DNA from: JAHEJB01 sp041748175
GTDB taxonomy: Bacteria > Bacteroidota > Rhodothermia > Rhodothermales > Rubricoccaceae
Direction: 5' to 3'
Length of the DNA stretch: 36,038 nt
Assembly: GCA_041748175.1 (NCBI GenBank)
Contig: JBGTDU010000127.1
Location: 1-36,038, forward strand
The notes under the pieces are model-generated. The model saw only the letters and a list, made by a program, of their open reading frames with translations. It did no database searches and was not told the origin of the DNA. Shown here piece after piece: positions 16,823 through 25,837 of the stretch (the first letter of the stretch is position 1; each line of letters starts with the position of its first letter). Position numbers and translations under genes: made by a program.

Positions 16823-17608
16823 ATGACTCCGCGCCATCTCATTCTGCCGACAGCCCTCTTTCTACTTACCGCTTGCGATTCGTCAACGGCCTCATCCAAC
16901 GCGTCTACCGTTCGTTATGTGATTGAGGGAAGCTCAGCTACGATCACCTATACCGATGCGTCGGGGAGTAGCCAGGCTTCTTCGATCGGAACGTGGGAGT
17001 ACGAGTTCGACGCGGAGCCTGGAGCTACCGTCATTCTCGATGCCGCCTCAGGAGACGCCAGCCCGATTACGGGCTCAATCTTTCTGAACGGAGGCCTCGC
17101 CAGGTCGCAGCGAGGCCATCAGATTCGGTTGGAAGCCTCCACGTCAAATCCCTCGTCCGGCGAAATTGAAGTACGAGGGTTTATAGAGGCACGCACGTCG
17201 AACCAGGTGACGGTGCTTGGGCGGACCTTTATCGTGGATGCCCAGACCGAGCTTCTCGGGCGCAACAACGAAGCTGTTTCTTTCGATTTTTTCCGCCTGG
17301 GCGACTACATCGAGGCCGAGGGGCATTCGCAAAGTGACGGCACGATTCGGGCGACGAAGCTCAAGCTGGAGGATGGCGACGAACAAGGCCAGGTAGAAGT
17401 GAATGGGCTCATAGAGGCACGTACCTCCAACTCCGTCACCGTGCAAGGGCTCGTGTTTGCCGTGGATGGCCAAACGGAATTTCTGGATGACAACAATAAC
17501 CCGGTTTCCTTTGACGCCTTCCAGGTCGATGTTCTCGTGGAGGCGGAAGGGTTCTCCCGCGCAGACGGAACCTATTACGCCGAGAAGCTCAAGCTCGACG
17601 ATCACTAG
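16823..17608 (+). CDS. Lipoprotein with two DUF5666 repeats
   Basis: This 261-residue protein starts MTPRHLILPTALFLLTAC, with a clear lipobox (LTAC). Residues 30-105 form a small beta domain with some resemblance to MmpS-type proteins (VRYVIEGSSATITYTDASGS). Two DUF5666-like repeats of about 75 residues follow, each running from EARTSN.VTV through D.QTE and VEAEG to DGT..A.KLKL. DUF5666 domains are beta-barrel-like, found in secreted proteins, with no known enzymatic role. Promoter: a sigma-54-like TGGCAC-N5-TTGAA at 16761-16776 precedes it by about 46 bases but lacks the key GC. Confidence 0.75.
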   Translation: MTPRHLILPTALFLLTACDSSTASSNASTVRYVIEGSSATITYTDASGSSQASSIGTWEYEFDAEPGATVILDAASGDASPITGSIFLNGGLARSQRGHQIRLEASTSNPSSGEIEVRGFIEARTSNQVTVLGRTFIVDAQTELLGRNNEAVSFDFFRLGDYIEAEGHSQSDGTIRATKLKLEDGDEQGQVEVNGLIEARTSNSVTVQGLVFAVDGQTEFLDDNNNPVSFDAFQVDVLVEAEGFSRADGTYYAEKLKLDDH

Positions 17609-17619
17609 CCAGGGGCAAC

Positions 17620-17673
17620 GCTTCCCCGTAAGGAAGCTGGGCTCACGCGGTGGGCCGTTCCGTGCCACGGCCC
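17620..17673. terminator. Two adjacent hairpins after the DUF5666 gene
   Basis: GCTTCC/GGAAGC (17620-17637) and GGGCCGT/ACGGCCC (17652-17673, 8-base loop) are perfect stems just after the stop codon at 17608. Neither has a T-tract, so termination would need Rho or another factor. They separate the lipoprotein from the next cargo gene. Confidence 0.35.
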
Positions 17674-17730
17674 GCTGCCGCCCCACGATTTCAACCTCAC
17701 TACTTCTTTCTTCCTTCTTCAGCTGCTCTC

Positions 17731-18942
17731 ATGAAACGCCTTTTTACCCTCCTCTCTGTGTGTCTCTTTCCTTCGGTGTTGTTGGCCCAGACGTGGTCGC
17801 CGCAAAACAGTGGCACGGTAGCCGATTTGTCCGACGTCCACTTCATCAGTGAAACCACCGGCTTCGTCGTCGCCGATCTGGGCCTACTTCTGAAAACAAC
17901 CGATGGAGGGGACACCTGGACCTCGCAGACACTCGGCGCCGGCGCGTTCGATCTTGAAGGCATCGATTTCAGTCCTTCTGGGGCCACCGGCATCATCGCC
18001 ACCGGCGACGGCCCGGTTTTCCGCTCGATTGACGCGGGCGCAACCTGGACGCTGGTCTCAACCGGCGCAGGCGACCTCCGCCATGCAGACTGGGTGGACG
18101 AATCGGTCGTCTGGGTCGCCGGGCGCGATGGCGACAGTGCTATCTCAACAGACGCGGGGGCCAGTTGGACGTATCACAACACCGGAGCCATCGACCGAAC
18201 CGAGAGCATCGTCGCCGTAAGCGCCTCCGAGGCGTGGCTCGCTAACAGGAGCGGACAGATCCAGCACACGACGAACGCGGGCGTCACCTGGTCGACGCAG
18301 AATAGCGGAACCGGCGCCGATCTCAAGGACATCCAGATGCTCGATGCCTCGCTCGGGTATATCGCTGGCGAGGACAACCTCGTGCTGAAGACAACCAACG
18401 GCGGCGGCACGTGGAGCAACGTGGCCACAGCAGGCGTCGGCGGCGACGGGCTTCATTTTGTGGATGCCAACACCGGTTGGGTCGTTGGGGATTTCGGAGA
18501 CATCTGGTTCACGGAAGACGGAGGAGCGACGTGGGCGCTTCAACCGAGCGGTACGGCGCAGTCGTTCAACCGCGTCCATTTTCCGTCAGCAACGGACGGG
18601 TGGGCCGTCGGAGATGGTGGAACGATCACGCATTTTAGCGGCATCGCGACGTTCAATGAGCCGGGCGGAGATCTCCCGAGCGGCTTCGAGATTTCAGCGG
18701 TCTACCCCAACCCCTTCAACCCGCAGGCACATTTTTCGTTGGATCTGGACGTTTCGCAGTCGGTGCGTATATCTGTTTTCGATGCTCTGGGCCGGGAAGT
18801 GCGCGTCCTGCACGATGGCTCGCTTCCTTCCGGAAGAACGGCATTTACCCTCGATGGTAATGGGCTCGTCAGCGGTGTATTTGTTGTCCGCGTGGCGGGG
18901 GAGACCAATTCAGATGCTCGCCGTATAACGCTTTTGCGTTAG
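17731..18942 (+). CDS. Secreted Ycf48/BNR-repeat protein with T9SS sorting domain
   Basis: A protein of about 403 residues. The ATG at 17731 begins a signal peptide (MKRLFTLLSVCLFPSVLLAQ) and is preceded by a pyrimidine-rich leader without a Shine-Dalgarno site. The body is a beta-propeller of Ycf48/BNR (sialidase Asp-box) repeats, each with a TTDGG.TW-like motif (TTDGGDTWTSQ, TTNGGGTWSNV, TEDGGATWALQ). The Ycf48 name refers to a photosystem assembly factor; in Bacteroidota such propellers are generic surface domains, so no photosynthetic role is implied. The C-terminus is a T9SS type A domain (YPNPFNPQAHF...VFDALGREV...RRITLLR). Confidence 0.82.
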   Translation: MKRLFTLLSVCLFPSVLLAQTWSPQNSGTVADLSDVHFISETTGFVVADLGLLLKTTDGGDTWTSQTLGAGAFDLEGIDFSPSGATGIIATGDGPVFRSIDAGATWTLVSTGAGDLRHADWVDESVVWVAGRDGDSAISTDAGASWTYHNTGAIDRTESIVAVSASEAWLANRSGQIQHTTNAGVTWSTQNSGTGADLKDIQMLDASLGYIAGEDNLVLKTTNGGGTWSNVATAGVGGDGLHFVDANTGWVVGDFGDIWFTEDGGATWALQPSGTAQSFNRVHFPSATDGWAVGDGGTITHFSGIATFNEPGGDLPSGFEISAVYPNPFNPQAHFSLDLDVSQSVRISVFDALGREVRVLHDGSLPSGRTAFTLDGNGLVSGVFVVRVAGETNSDARRITLLR

Positions 18943-19029
18943 CAGGCAGTTGAACTACTCCACCTACCTGCTACGTAAATCTGTCGTTCAGTCACCGCTA
19001 TTCTCAAAGCATCTTATCCGCTAGCCACT

Positions 19030-21273
19030 ATGCGTCTCGTTACCTGTCTAATCCTGGCTGTTCTGAGCGCCTCAGTTCCAACGAGTTCAGCTCAAATCCC
19101 AACGCTGCCCTTTGATGGCGTGCCCTGGGTCGGCCGCGATCCCTACGCCGTAACCTCCGCCGATTTTGATGGCGATGGCGACATGGACGTTGCCGCCGCC
19201 AACTACGACTACGCGGCACCGGGCGGCACCGACGGCTCCTCCGGCTTCGCCGTCCTCTTCAACGAGGGCGACGGCGTCTTCTCCGCGCCCGTCCACTACA
19301 CCTTCACCACGAAGGGTTCCTTTGACATCGTCGTGGGCGACTTCGACGAGGACGGAAACCCGGACCTCGCGCTCCCGAACTCCGGCTAGATCGGCTCCGA
19401 GGTCGGCAACGGCGACCTCGATGTCGTCCACGGCGTGTACCAGGGCAGTGGGACGTACGCAGAGAAGGATGTCGTTGTGCGCCTCGGCCGCGGCGACGGC
19501 ACCTTCGCGCCCCCCATCTACTACGACGTCATCGCCTACAGCACGACGCCCGAGGCCGTCGTGCTCGCGGACCTCGACGACGACGACGGCGACCTCGACG
19601 TTATCACGTGCGACTGGAGTGGGACTACGGGCGACGGGATCGGGATCCTCTACAATGATGGGACCGGCGGCCTCGGCGGCGCGCATCACGTCCCCGCCGG
19701 GCAGGGCACGGCCGACCTCACCGTCGCCGACGTCGACGGCGATGGTGCCCCCGATGTCGTCACGTCCGACCGGATGTCGCTGGCCATCACCGTCCACAAG
19801 AACCCCGGCGACGGGCGGCTCCCCATTCTCCAGACGCGCTCCGCCGCGCCCGCCAGCAACATCCGCCTTGATGCGGGCGACGTCGATGGCGACGGCGACC
19901 TCGACGTCTTCGCTTCCGGCGAGGCCTTCGGCGTGCCGGGCGGGCTCCTCCGTAACCACGGCGACGGCGCCTTCGCCGAGCCCGTCGTCTATACCCACTC
20001 CACGACCTCTGGCCGGGGCGTCAGCCGGGCCAAGCTCCGCGACATCGACGGCGACGGCGACCTCGACCTCCTCTACAACGACGCCCACACCGATTTCCAG
20101 GACGGGTACAACTTCTACTCCGCCCTCAACGACGGGACCGGGACGTTCGGCCCCATCACCACGTGGTTCATCGGCACGTGCGGGACGGGCGACGTGGACG
20201 CCTTCGACCTCGACAACGACGGCGACCTCGATGCCGTCAACCTTGAGGAGCTCAACTGCGCCGGTTCCGACTTCGGCAACCGGATCTTCGTGAGCCTGAA
20301 CGACGGCGACGGCGCATTCCAGCATCTCCCGCCGATCCGGATCACGGCGGGCCCGCGTGCCCTCACCGGCGGCGACCTTGACGAGGACGGCAAAGTGGAC
20401 CTCGTGACGGGGCACTGGACGCCCTACGGTGCTCGCAACGTCGTCAACGTCCACCTCGGCAACGGCGATGGCACGTTCCAGGAGGAGGCTGTCATTACGG
20501 TCGGGCAGGGGCCGATGGATATCGTCGTGGCCGACCTCGACGGCGACGGACACCTCGACCTCGCCACCGCCAACTCCGGCTCCGACAACCTCCCAACCAA
20601 TCAGGAGACGATGAGCATGCTCTGGGGCGCAGGCGACGGCACCTTCTCCCCGGCCCAGACCTACTACGCCCCGTTCTCGCCCGACCTCCTCGGCGCCACC
20701 GGCATCGCCGCGGGCGACGCGGACGGCGACGGGGACCTCGACCTCATGATGACGACCGTCGCGAACGGCGTCGCGATGTACTACAACACTGGGGCGCGCG
20801 GCTTCGACTTCGCCCACCGCCTCGGGATCTACTGGCGGCCCTTCGACCCGTTCTACGCCGACTTCGACGGCGACAGCATTCCGGACCTCGCCACGCTCGT
20901 GGGTGTGCCCCCGAGCGGGCTCCCGCGGGAGCTGGCGATCCTGCCCGGTGCGACTGGGATCATTCCAACAGCAGATGGTCCTCGCAATGATCCTGCGTTA
21001 GACCTGCCATCCGGGTACGTGCTGAGCCCGATCTACCCGAACCCCTTCAACCCGCAGGCGCGGTTCACGCTGGACGTAGACGAGACGCAGGTTTTCCGAA
21101 TCGATGTTTTCGATGTCCTGAGCCGCCGACTGGCCACGCTTCACGACGGAGCGCTCGCCGCGGGCTCGCATACATTCGCCCTCGACGGATGGACGCTGCC
21201 GACAGGAACGTACGTTGTCCGCGTGACGGGCCAGTTCTTTGCGGAGGTCCGCCGCGCGACTTTGGTGAGGTAG
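19030..21273 (+). pseudogene. FG-GAP/VCBS-repeat T9SS protein interrupted by an in-frame amber stop
   Basis: One frame encodes a protein of about 747 residues, interrupted only by TAG at 19387-19389. The first part has a signal peptide (MRLVTCLILAVLSASVPTSSAQ) and the first FG-GAP blades. After the stop the same frame continues with many FG-GAP/VCBS repeats carrying Ca-binding DxDGDGDLD motifs and ends in a T9SS domain (YPNPFNPQARF...RRATLVR). Without readthrough the first product (119 residues) lacks the sorting domain and the second lacks a signal. This could be a real nonsense mutation, a sequencing error, or suppression. The intact form would be a calcium-stabilised integrin-like propeller exported by T9SS. 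Confidence 0.75.
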
Positions 21274-21455
21274 CGCATGTTGAAGCGCCCTGCCGACATT
21301 GACGAGTTAACACGGCTTGCTGTTGTCGCCTACCGCAAGTCGGCTTCCAGCGCCGTCGGAGTTCTGCTGCTGCGATCCGAACGGACTGTTTCATCCAAAG
21401 CGCTGTGCAAAACGCTCCCGAGAAAGTCATCGGGCACCCTCACCCGCATCAGACC

Positions 21456-21475
21456 GGTAGCAGAATTCTGCTACC
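21456..21475. repeat. Perfect 20-bp palindrome in a 314-bp intergenic region
   Basis: GGTAGCAGAATTCTGCTACC is its own reverse complement and is flanked on both sides by CAGAC. It lies between two T9SS cargo genes, 113 bases before the downstream ATG. It may be an operator for a dimeric regulator or a transcript hairpin; there is no T-run. Nothing else in 21274-21587 is supported as a gene. Confidence 0.55.
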
Positions 21476-21587
21476 AGACGTTATGGCCGCATTATCTACC
21501 TTGAAACCAGCCCGTGCATCCTGACGAGTGCAAATGCGGCTTTTGTCGATTCATCCGGATGCCGACGTGATCATAATTTCCGGGTCC

Positions 21588-24500
21588 ATGCGCATTCTCC
21601 ATAAAGCCCTCTTCTTCGCCCTCACGTTTTTCGTCGCGGACTCCGCTTCCGCTCAGTGGGTGAACCAGGCGCCGAAACCTACCGAGCTTGACGTGCGAGG
21701 CGTCGCAGCGCCGACGCCGGATCGCGTTTTTCTCGCCACGTCCGACGACTCCTTCGACGATGGCGGCGCTCTCTGGGACTCCGAGGACGGAGGAGCAACA
21801 TGGACACAACGTGCGGTGCCCTTCAGCCTGTTCGATCCACTGAACGGCATCTTCTTCCTCGACAGCCAGAACGGGTGGACATTCGGCAACGACAATTACC
21901 GCACAACCGATGGCGGCGACACCTGGGAGGAGCTTCCCTTTCTGGGTTCGACCTACTTCATGGAGTTCTACACGTCGGACTTCGGGTTCACCGTGACCAA
22001 CGGTGACAACTGGATCAGTCAAGATGGCGGTCTATCGTGGGAGGTGGTGCCGAACGGGATGTTTGCCTTCGACTTCGCTGACGATCTTCTCGGTCTCGGC
22101 GTTTCGGAGAGTGGGATCTACCGCACCACGGACGGTGGCGACTCGTTCAACCTCGTGTCCGCAGGCGACGGCGAGATCGTGGCATTTCTTTCAAGCACGC
22201 TCGCCGTTGCCATAGTGGATGGAAGCTTTGCCCACTCAACGGACGGCGGCCAGACCTGGAGTACGGGCTCCATGGCCGAGGGCCGCAACCGGCTGCTGCC
22301 TCTGTCGGCAGATGTCATTCTCGCGTGGGCGCGGACCGGGACTTTCGGAGACGACGCTCGCGTCTTCAGGTCGGCCGATGGCGGACAAACCTGGACAGAC
22401 CTAGGCGACGTTCTGGGTGAAGGCGCGCATGCGCTTATCGCGCCGGATGCCTCGACCGTGGTCGCAATCGACAGCGAAGAAAGCATGTTCAGGTCTACCG
22501 ATGGAGGCCTTTCCTGGGCGGAGACCTACTCGTCGCCAGGACCGAGCGCAACATTCTTTAGTTCGAGCCCCATTGCCTTCGCCGACGCCTCGAACGGGTA
22601 CGCGGGCTACGGAGCCGGATTCGTCATAAAAACGACGGACGGCGGCGCTACTTGGAGCCAGGTCAGCAGTGGCGTCGGCAACGCGATCTACGGGATCGAC
22701 CGCTTTCCCGACGGTAGGCTCGTCGCTGTTGGAGCGTCGGGAACCGTGCTTACAAACACGGGCCTCGATGGCGCGCCGTGGGTAGTCCATCAATCACTCT
22801 CGAGCCAGGATTTGCAAGAAGTGATCGTCGTGGGTGAGGACTCCGCGGTTGCCGTCGACGAGGAAGGATTCATCTACACCACGAATGACGGTGCGGCGAC
22901 CTGGACGGCGAGTGTAGGCAGCACCGGAGACGATGCGTACGACCTGCACTTTGAGACGCTTTCCGAAGGCTGGGTCGTCGGATCCGTGGGCTCCAACGCC
23001 CTCTTTCATACCATCGACGGCGGCGCCTCGTGGACGCCCGTCGGTGGCTTTGGCGGCCTGTACGTCGCTGTCGATTTTGAGGGAGAAAATGGCTGGATCG
23101 CGGGCGCGGGCGAGTTCTACCGCCGATCCACCGACGGCGGCGCAACGTGGAGTGAGATTCTCGACGTGCCGGGTTCCACGAACCTGAACGACATGGACTT
23201 CTGGAACGAGAACGTCGGCTATGCGGTGGGCTGGTTTGGGTTCGCGGCTCGCAGTGAAGACGGCGGCGTCACGTGGGAGGTGTTGGAACTCCCCGAGGGC
23301 AACGAAGGCGACCAGATTCGCGATCTCCATCTACTCGGTGAGAACGAGCTCTGGATGACCACGACGGCGAACCGGGCGTACTACTCGTCCAACGGAGGCA
23401 CGAGTTGGACGACGTTCGAACTGCCCGAGGGGACAGACTCCTACTACGGGATTACCGCCTCACCCGATGGCGACGCCTGGACGGTAGGATGGGAAGGCCA
23501 CATCGAGCACTTCATGGGCCCACCGGGGCCCGCGCCGAACCTCCCGCCGGTAGCTTCCTTTGAAGTCACAATTTTCGGGCTCCAGGCCGACTTCACCGAC
23601 ACCAGCACAGACGCCGACGGGACCATTGTTGGCCACGCGTGGGACTTTGGCGACGGTGCTACTTCAACGGAGCAGCATCCGTCTCACACCTTCGCCGCGG
23701 AAGGCTTTTATGATGTCTTGCTCACTGTCACGGACGACGACGGCGCTACCGGCGACCGCGTGCAGCAGATTTTCGTCAAACCGATTGATTCGACGTTCGG
23801 CGACTTCACGGAGGTGACGCCGGCCGAGTATCCGTTCATCACTCAAGAAGAAGATGACTTCTGGGTGGCGTCCACGGCGCCCGCGGATTACGACGCAGAC
23901 GGCGACCTCGACATTGCCGTGCTAGGTTACTACGTTTTGTACAATGAGAGTGTGGACTATCAACTTCTTCTATTCAAGAACGAGGGTGAGGGACCTTCCG
24001 GGCGGTGGCAATTCGAGTACGTCGAGGTCCCCTTGGGCGAAATGACGACCGGCGCCTCGGACATGGCGTGGAGCGACCTCGATGCCGACGGAGATGAGGA
24101 CCTCATCGTGGGAAGCGAGGGCCAGACCGCACTCTACCGCAACGAAGCAGGGACGCTCGTCCTGACCGGAACCGTGCTTCCGGGCTACTACGAGTACGAC
24201 GACTTCGCTTCGTTCGACCTCAGGTCCATAACCTGGGCCGACTACGACAACGACGGCGATCAGGACCTCCTTATGCCGTCCGTTTATGACGACCAAACAT
24301 TCAGCTTCCGAACTGCGCTGCTGCGCAACGACGGCGACGACGGCACCGGATCCTGGCTCTTCGTGGAGACCGACTCCACGTTCGCCGACACGAAGTACGC
24401 GCAGAGCGCCTGGGTTGACTTTGATGGCGACAACGATCTCGATCTATTGCTTGTTGATACACCCACGGATTCCGAGGATATTCGCTTCATCCGCCTGTAT

Positions 24501-25676
24501 GTGAACGAAGGCAATGGCGTCTTCTCGGGCGAGGATCTCTTCGATGGCCTGACGATACAGACCGGCAACGTGCTCTGGCAGGATTACGACGGCGACGGCG
24601 ACTACGACTTCCTGGTGGCGGGCTCCGTGTTTGAGCCCGACAATACGTTTCACACCGTACTACGGATATACCGGAACGATGGGGAGGAATATGCTCCCAT
24701 CACTCTGGTGGAAGGGCCGATCTTTGACGACGACAATGGCCTTCTCTTTATTGTCGTAGCAAGCTGGGCCGACTACGATTCCGACGGCGACATCGACATT
24801 CTCGTCGCCGGTGAGTACAACCCCAATGACGGCAATCCCACGAGAGGACGAGCAAAGATTTTTCTCAATGAAAGTGGCGTGTTCACGCTGATTGAGGACA
24901 ATCTTCCCGCTCCTCGCGCCAGCAGCTGGAGCGGCGGCGCATTCTCGTGGCTCGACATGGACAACGACGGCGACCTCGACTATTTCATCGCCGGAGAATA
25001 CTGGGTGCCCGGAGGCAACGGCCTTGTTGAAGCTCAAATGCACGTGTACCGGAACGACGCGGCTGGCCAGAACGCGGCGCCCACCATGCCCACAAACCTG
25101 AACGCATCCGTGGACGAAGAGAATAGAAGCGTCACCCTGTCCTGGAATCCGGCGGGCGACGACTCTACACCTGTCGCCGCGCTGACCTACGACCTTAGCC
25201 TCTATCTCAACGACATCCCTCTGGACTTGCCACACCATTTGCCTGAACCAGGTAGTGTAAGTGCGGTGACGGATTGGGCCTTCGGCGACCTTGTGGACGG
25301 CACGTACAACTGGACTATTAGGGCCGTGGATAACGCGTTCCTCGGCGGCCCGCTCGCGCAAGGCACATTCAACATCGGCGTCATCAATTCGAACGGCCCC
25401 GATGCGCTACCTCGCGTCTATTCTTTTGACGGAACCTATCCAAACCCGTTCAACACGTCAACAATTATTCGCTACGGGTTGCCGGAAGCCGCCGAGGTCG
25501 ACATCGCCGTTTTCGACATCCTTGGTCGAATGGTGACGCGACTTGTTCAGGACGACCGCCCCGCAGGTTTCCACGAGGTTCAGTGGGATGCTCCCGCGCT
25601 CGCCAGCGGTACCTATTTAGTGCGGTTCTCGACCGACGCTTTTACGGCAACTCGCCGGATTCAGCTGTTGAGGTAG
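21588..25676 (+). CDS. Giant multidomain T9SS cargo: BNR/Ycf48, PKD, FG-GAP, Fn3
   Basis: A protein of about 1362 residues. The ATG at 21588 starts the signal peptide MRILHKALFFALTFFVADSASAQ. Residues 25-640 hold a long series of Ycf48/BNR blades (TTDGGDTWEEL, STDGGQTWSTG, TTDGGATWSQV). Next comes a PKD domain (about 655-740; PVASFEV...WDFGDGATSTEQHPSHTF). FG-GAP/VCBS repeats follow (about 755-1165; DYDADGDLDIAVLG, DYDNDGDQDLLMP), then an Fn3-like domain (VTLSWNPAGDDSTPVAALTY). A T9SS domain closes it (YPNPFNTSTIIRYGLP...RRIQLLR). No catalytic residues are recognised. It is probably a large surface or secreted adhesin-like protein, and shares its propeller type with the protein at 17731. Confidence 0.85.
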   Translation: MRILHKALFFALTFFVADSASAQWVNQAPKPTELDVRGVAAPTPDRVFLATSDDSFDDGGALWDSEDGGATWTQRAVPFSLFDPLNGIFFLDSQNGWTFGNDNYRTTDGGDTWEELPFLGSTYFMEFYTSDFGFTVTNGDNWISQDGGLSWEVVPNGMFAFDFADDLLGLGVSESGIYRTTDGGDSFNLVSAGDGEIVAFLSSTLAVAIVDGSFAHSTDGGQTWSTGSMAEGRNRLLPLSADVILAWARTGTFGDDARVFRSADGGQTWTDLGDVLGEGAHALIAPDASTVVAIDSEESMFRSTDGGLSWAETYSSPGPSATFFSSSPIAFADASNGYAGYGAGFVIKTTDGGATWSQVSSGVGNAIYGIDRFPDGRLVAVGASGTVLTNTGLDGAPWVVHQSLSSQDLQEVIVVGEDSAVAVDEEGFIYTTNDGAATWTASVGSTGDDAYDLHFETLSEGWVVGSVGSNALFHTIDGGASWTPVGGFGGLYVAVDFEGENGWIAGAGEFYRRSTDGGATWSEILDVPGSTNLNDMDFWNENVGYAVGWFGFAARSEDGGVTWEVLELPEGNEGDQIRDLHLLGENELWMTTTANRAYYSSNGGTSWTTFELPEGTDSYYGITASPDGDAWTVGWEGHIEHFMGPPGPAPNLPPVASFEVTIFGLQADFTDTSTDADGTIVGHAWDFGDGATSTEQHPSHTFAAEGFYDVLLTVTDDDGATGDRVQQIFVKPIDSTFGDFTEVTPAEYPFITQEEDDFWVASTAPADYDADGDLDIAVLGYYVLYNESVDYQLLLFKNEGEGPSGRWQFEYVEVPLGEMTTGASDMAWSDLDADGDEDLIVGSEGQTALYRNEAGTLVLTGTVLPGYYEYDDFASFDLRSITWADYDNDGDQDLLMPSVYDDQTFSFRTALLRNDGDDGTGSWLFVETDSTFADTKYAQSAWVDFDGDNDLDLLLVDTPTDSEDIRFIRLYVNEGNGVFSGEDLFDGLTIQTGNVLWQDYDGDGDYDFLVAGSVFEPDNTFHTVLRIYRNDGEEYAPITLVEGPIFDDDNGLLFIVVASWADYDSDGDIDILVAGEYNPNDGNPTRGRAKIFLNESGVFTLIEDNLPAPRASSWSGGAFSWLDMDNDGDLDYFIAGEYWVPGGNGLVEAQMHVYRNDAAGQNAAPTMPTNLNASVDEENRSVTLSWNPAGDDSTPVAALTYDLSLYLNDIPLDLPHHLPEPGSVSAVTDWAFGDLVDGTYNWTIRAVDNAFLGGPLAQGTFNIGVINSNGPDALPRVYSFDGTYPNPFNTSTIIRYGLPEAAEVDIAVFDILGRMVTRLVQDDRPAGFHEVQWDAPALASGTYLVRFSTDAFTATRRIQLLR

Positions 25677-25718
25677 GCCCTTCGGAGTCGATTGCGGCGC
25701 AAAGACAGAAAGAGCAAG

Positions 25719-25780
25719 GGACCTCATTGCGGAATGGCGTGAGGTCCTCCGTTCCGGCAAATCCGACCTTCTCATTCCGC
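25719..25780. repeat. Stem-loop element sharing a 13-mer with the 9969 repeat
   Basis: GGACCTCA (25719-25726) and TGAGGTCC (25740-25747) form a perfect 8-bp stem. Its 13-base loop, TTGCGGAATGGCG, is identical to 9969-9981. CATTCCGC recurs downstream (25773-25780) as it does at 9995-10002. It lies between two convergent genes. Confidence 0.5.
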
Positions 25781-25793
25781 CGTGACCGGGAGC

Positions 25794-25820
25794 CAGCGCC
25801 TCCAGGCGCGGTCATTTTTT
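25794..25820 (+). terminator. Candidate intrinsic terminator after the giant T9SS gene
   Basis: GCGCC-TCCA-GGCGC (25796-25809) is followed by GGTCA and six T residues. The stem is short but GC-only. It lies 120 bases after the stop at 25676, between convergent genes. Confidence 0.45.
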
Positions 25821-25837
25821 GCGTCCGATGTCTTGGG

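Noticed and set aside
17731..18942. Photosystem assembly factor (Ycf48) function
   Set aside because: Only the repeat type matches; the protein has a signal peptide and T9SS domain, and no photosynthesis gene is nearby.
19087..20817. A 576-residue open frame on the minus strand opposite the FG-GAP gene
   Set aside because: Val/Glu/Arg-rich shadow caused by the GAC/GGC codon repeats of the plus-strand gene; no domain and no signal sequence.
21277..21504. A 75-residue plus-strand open frame between two T9SS genes
   Set aside because: No recognisable motif; it overlaps the perfect palindrome and seems to be non-coding.
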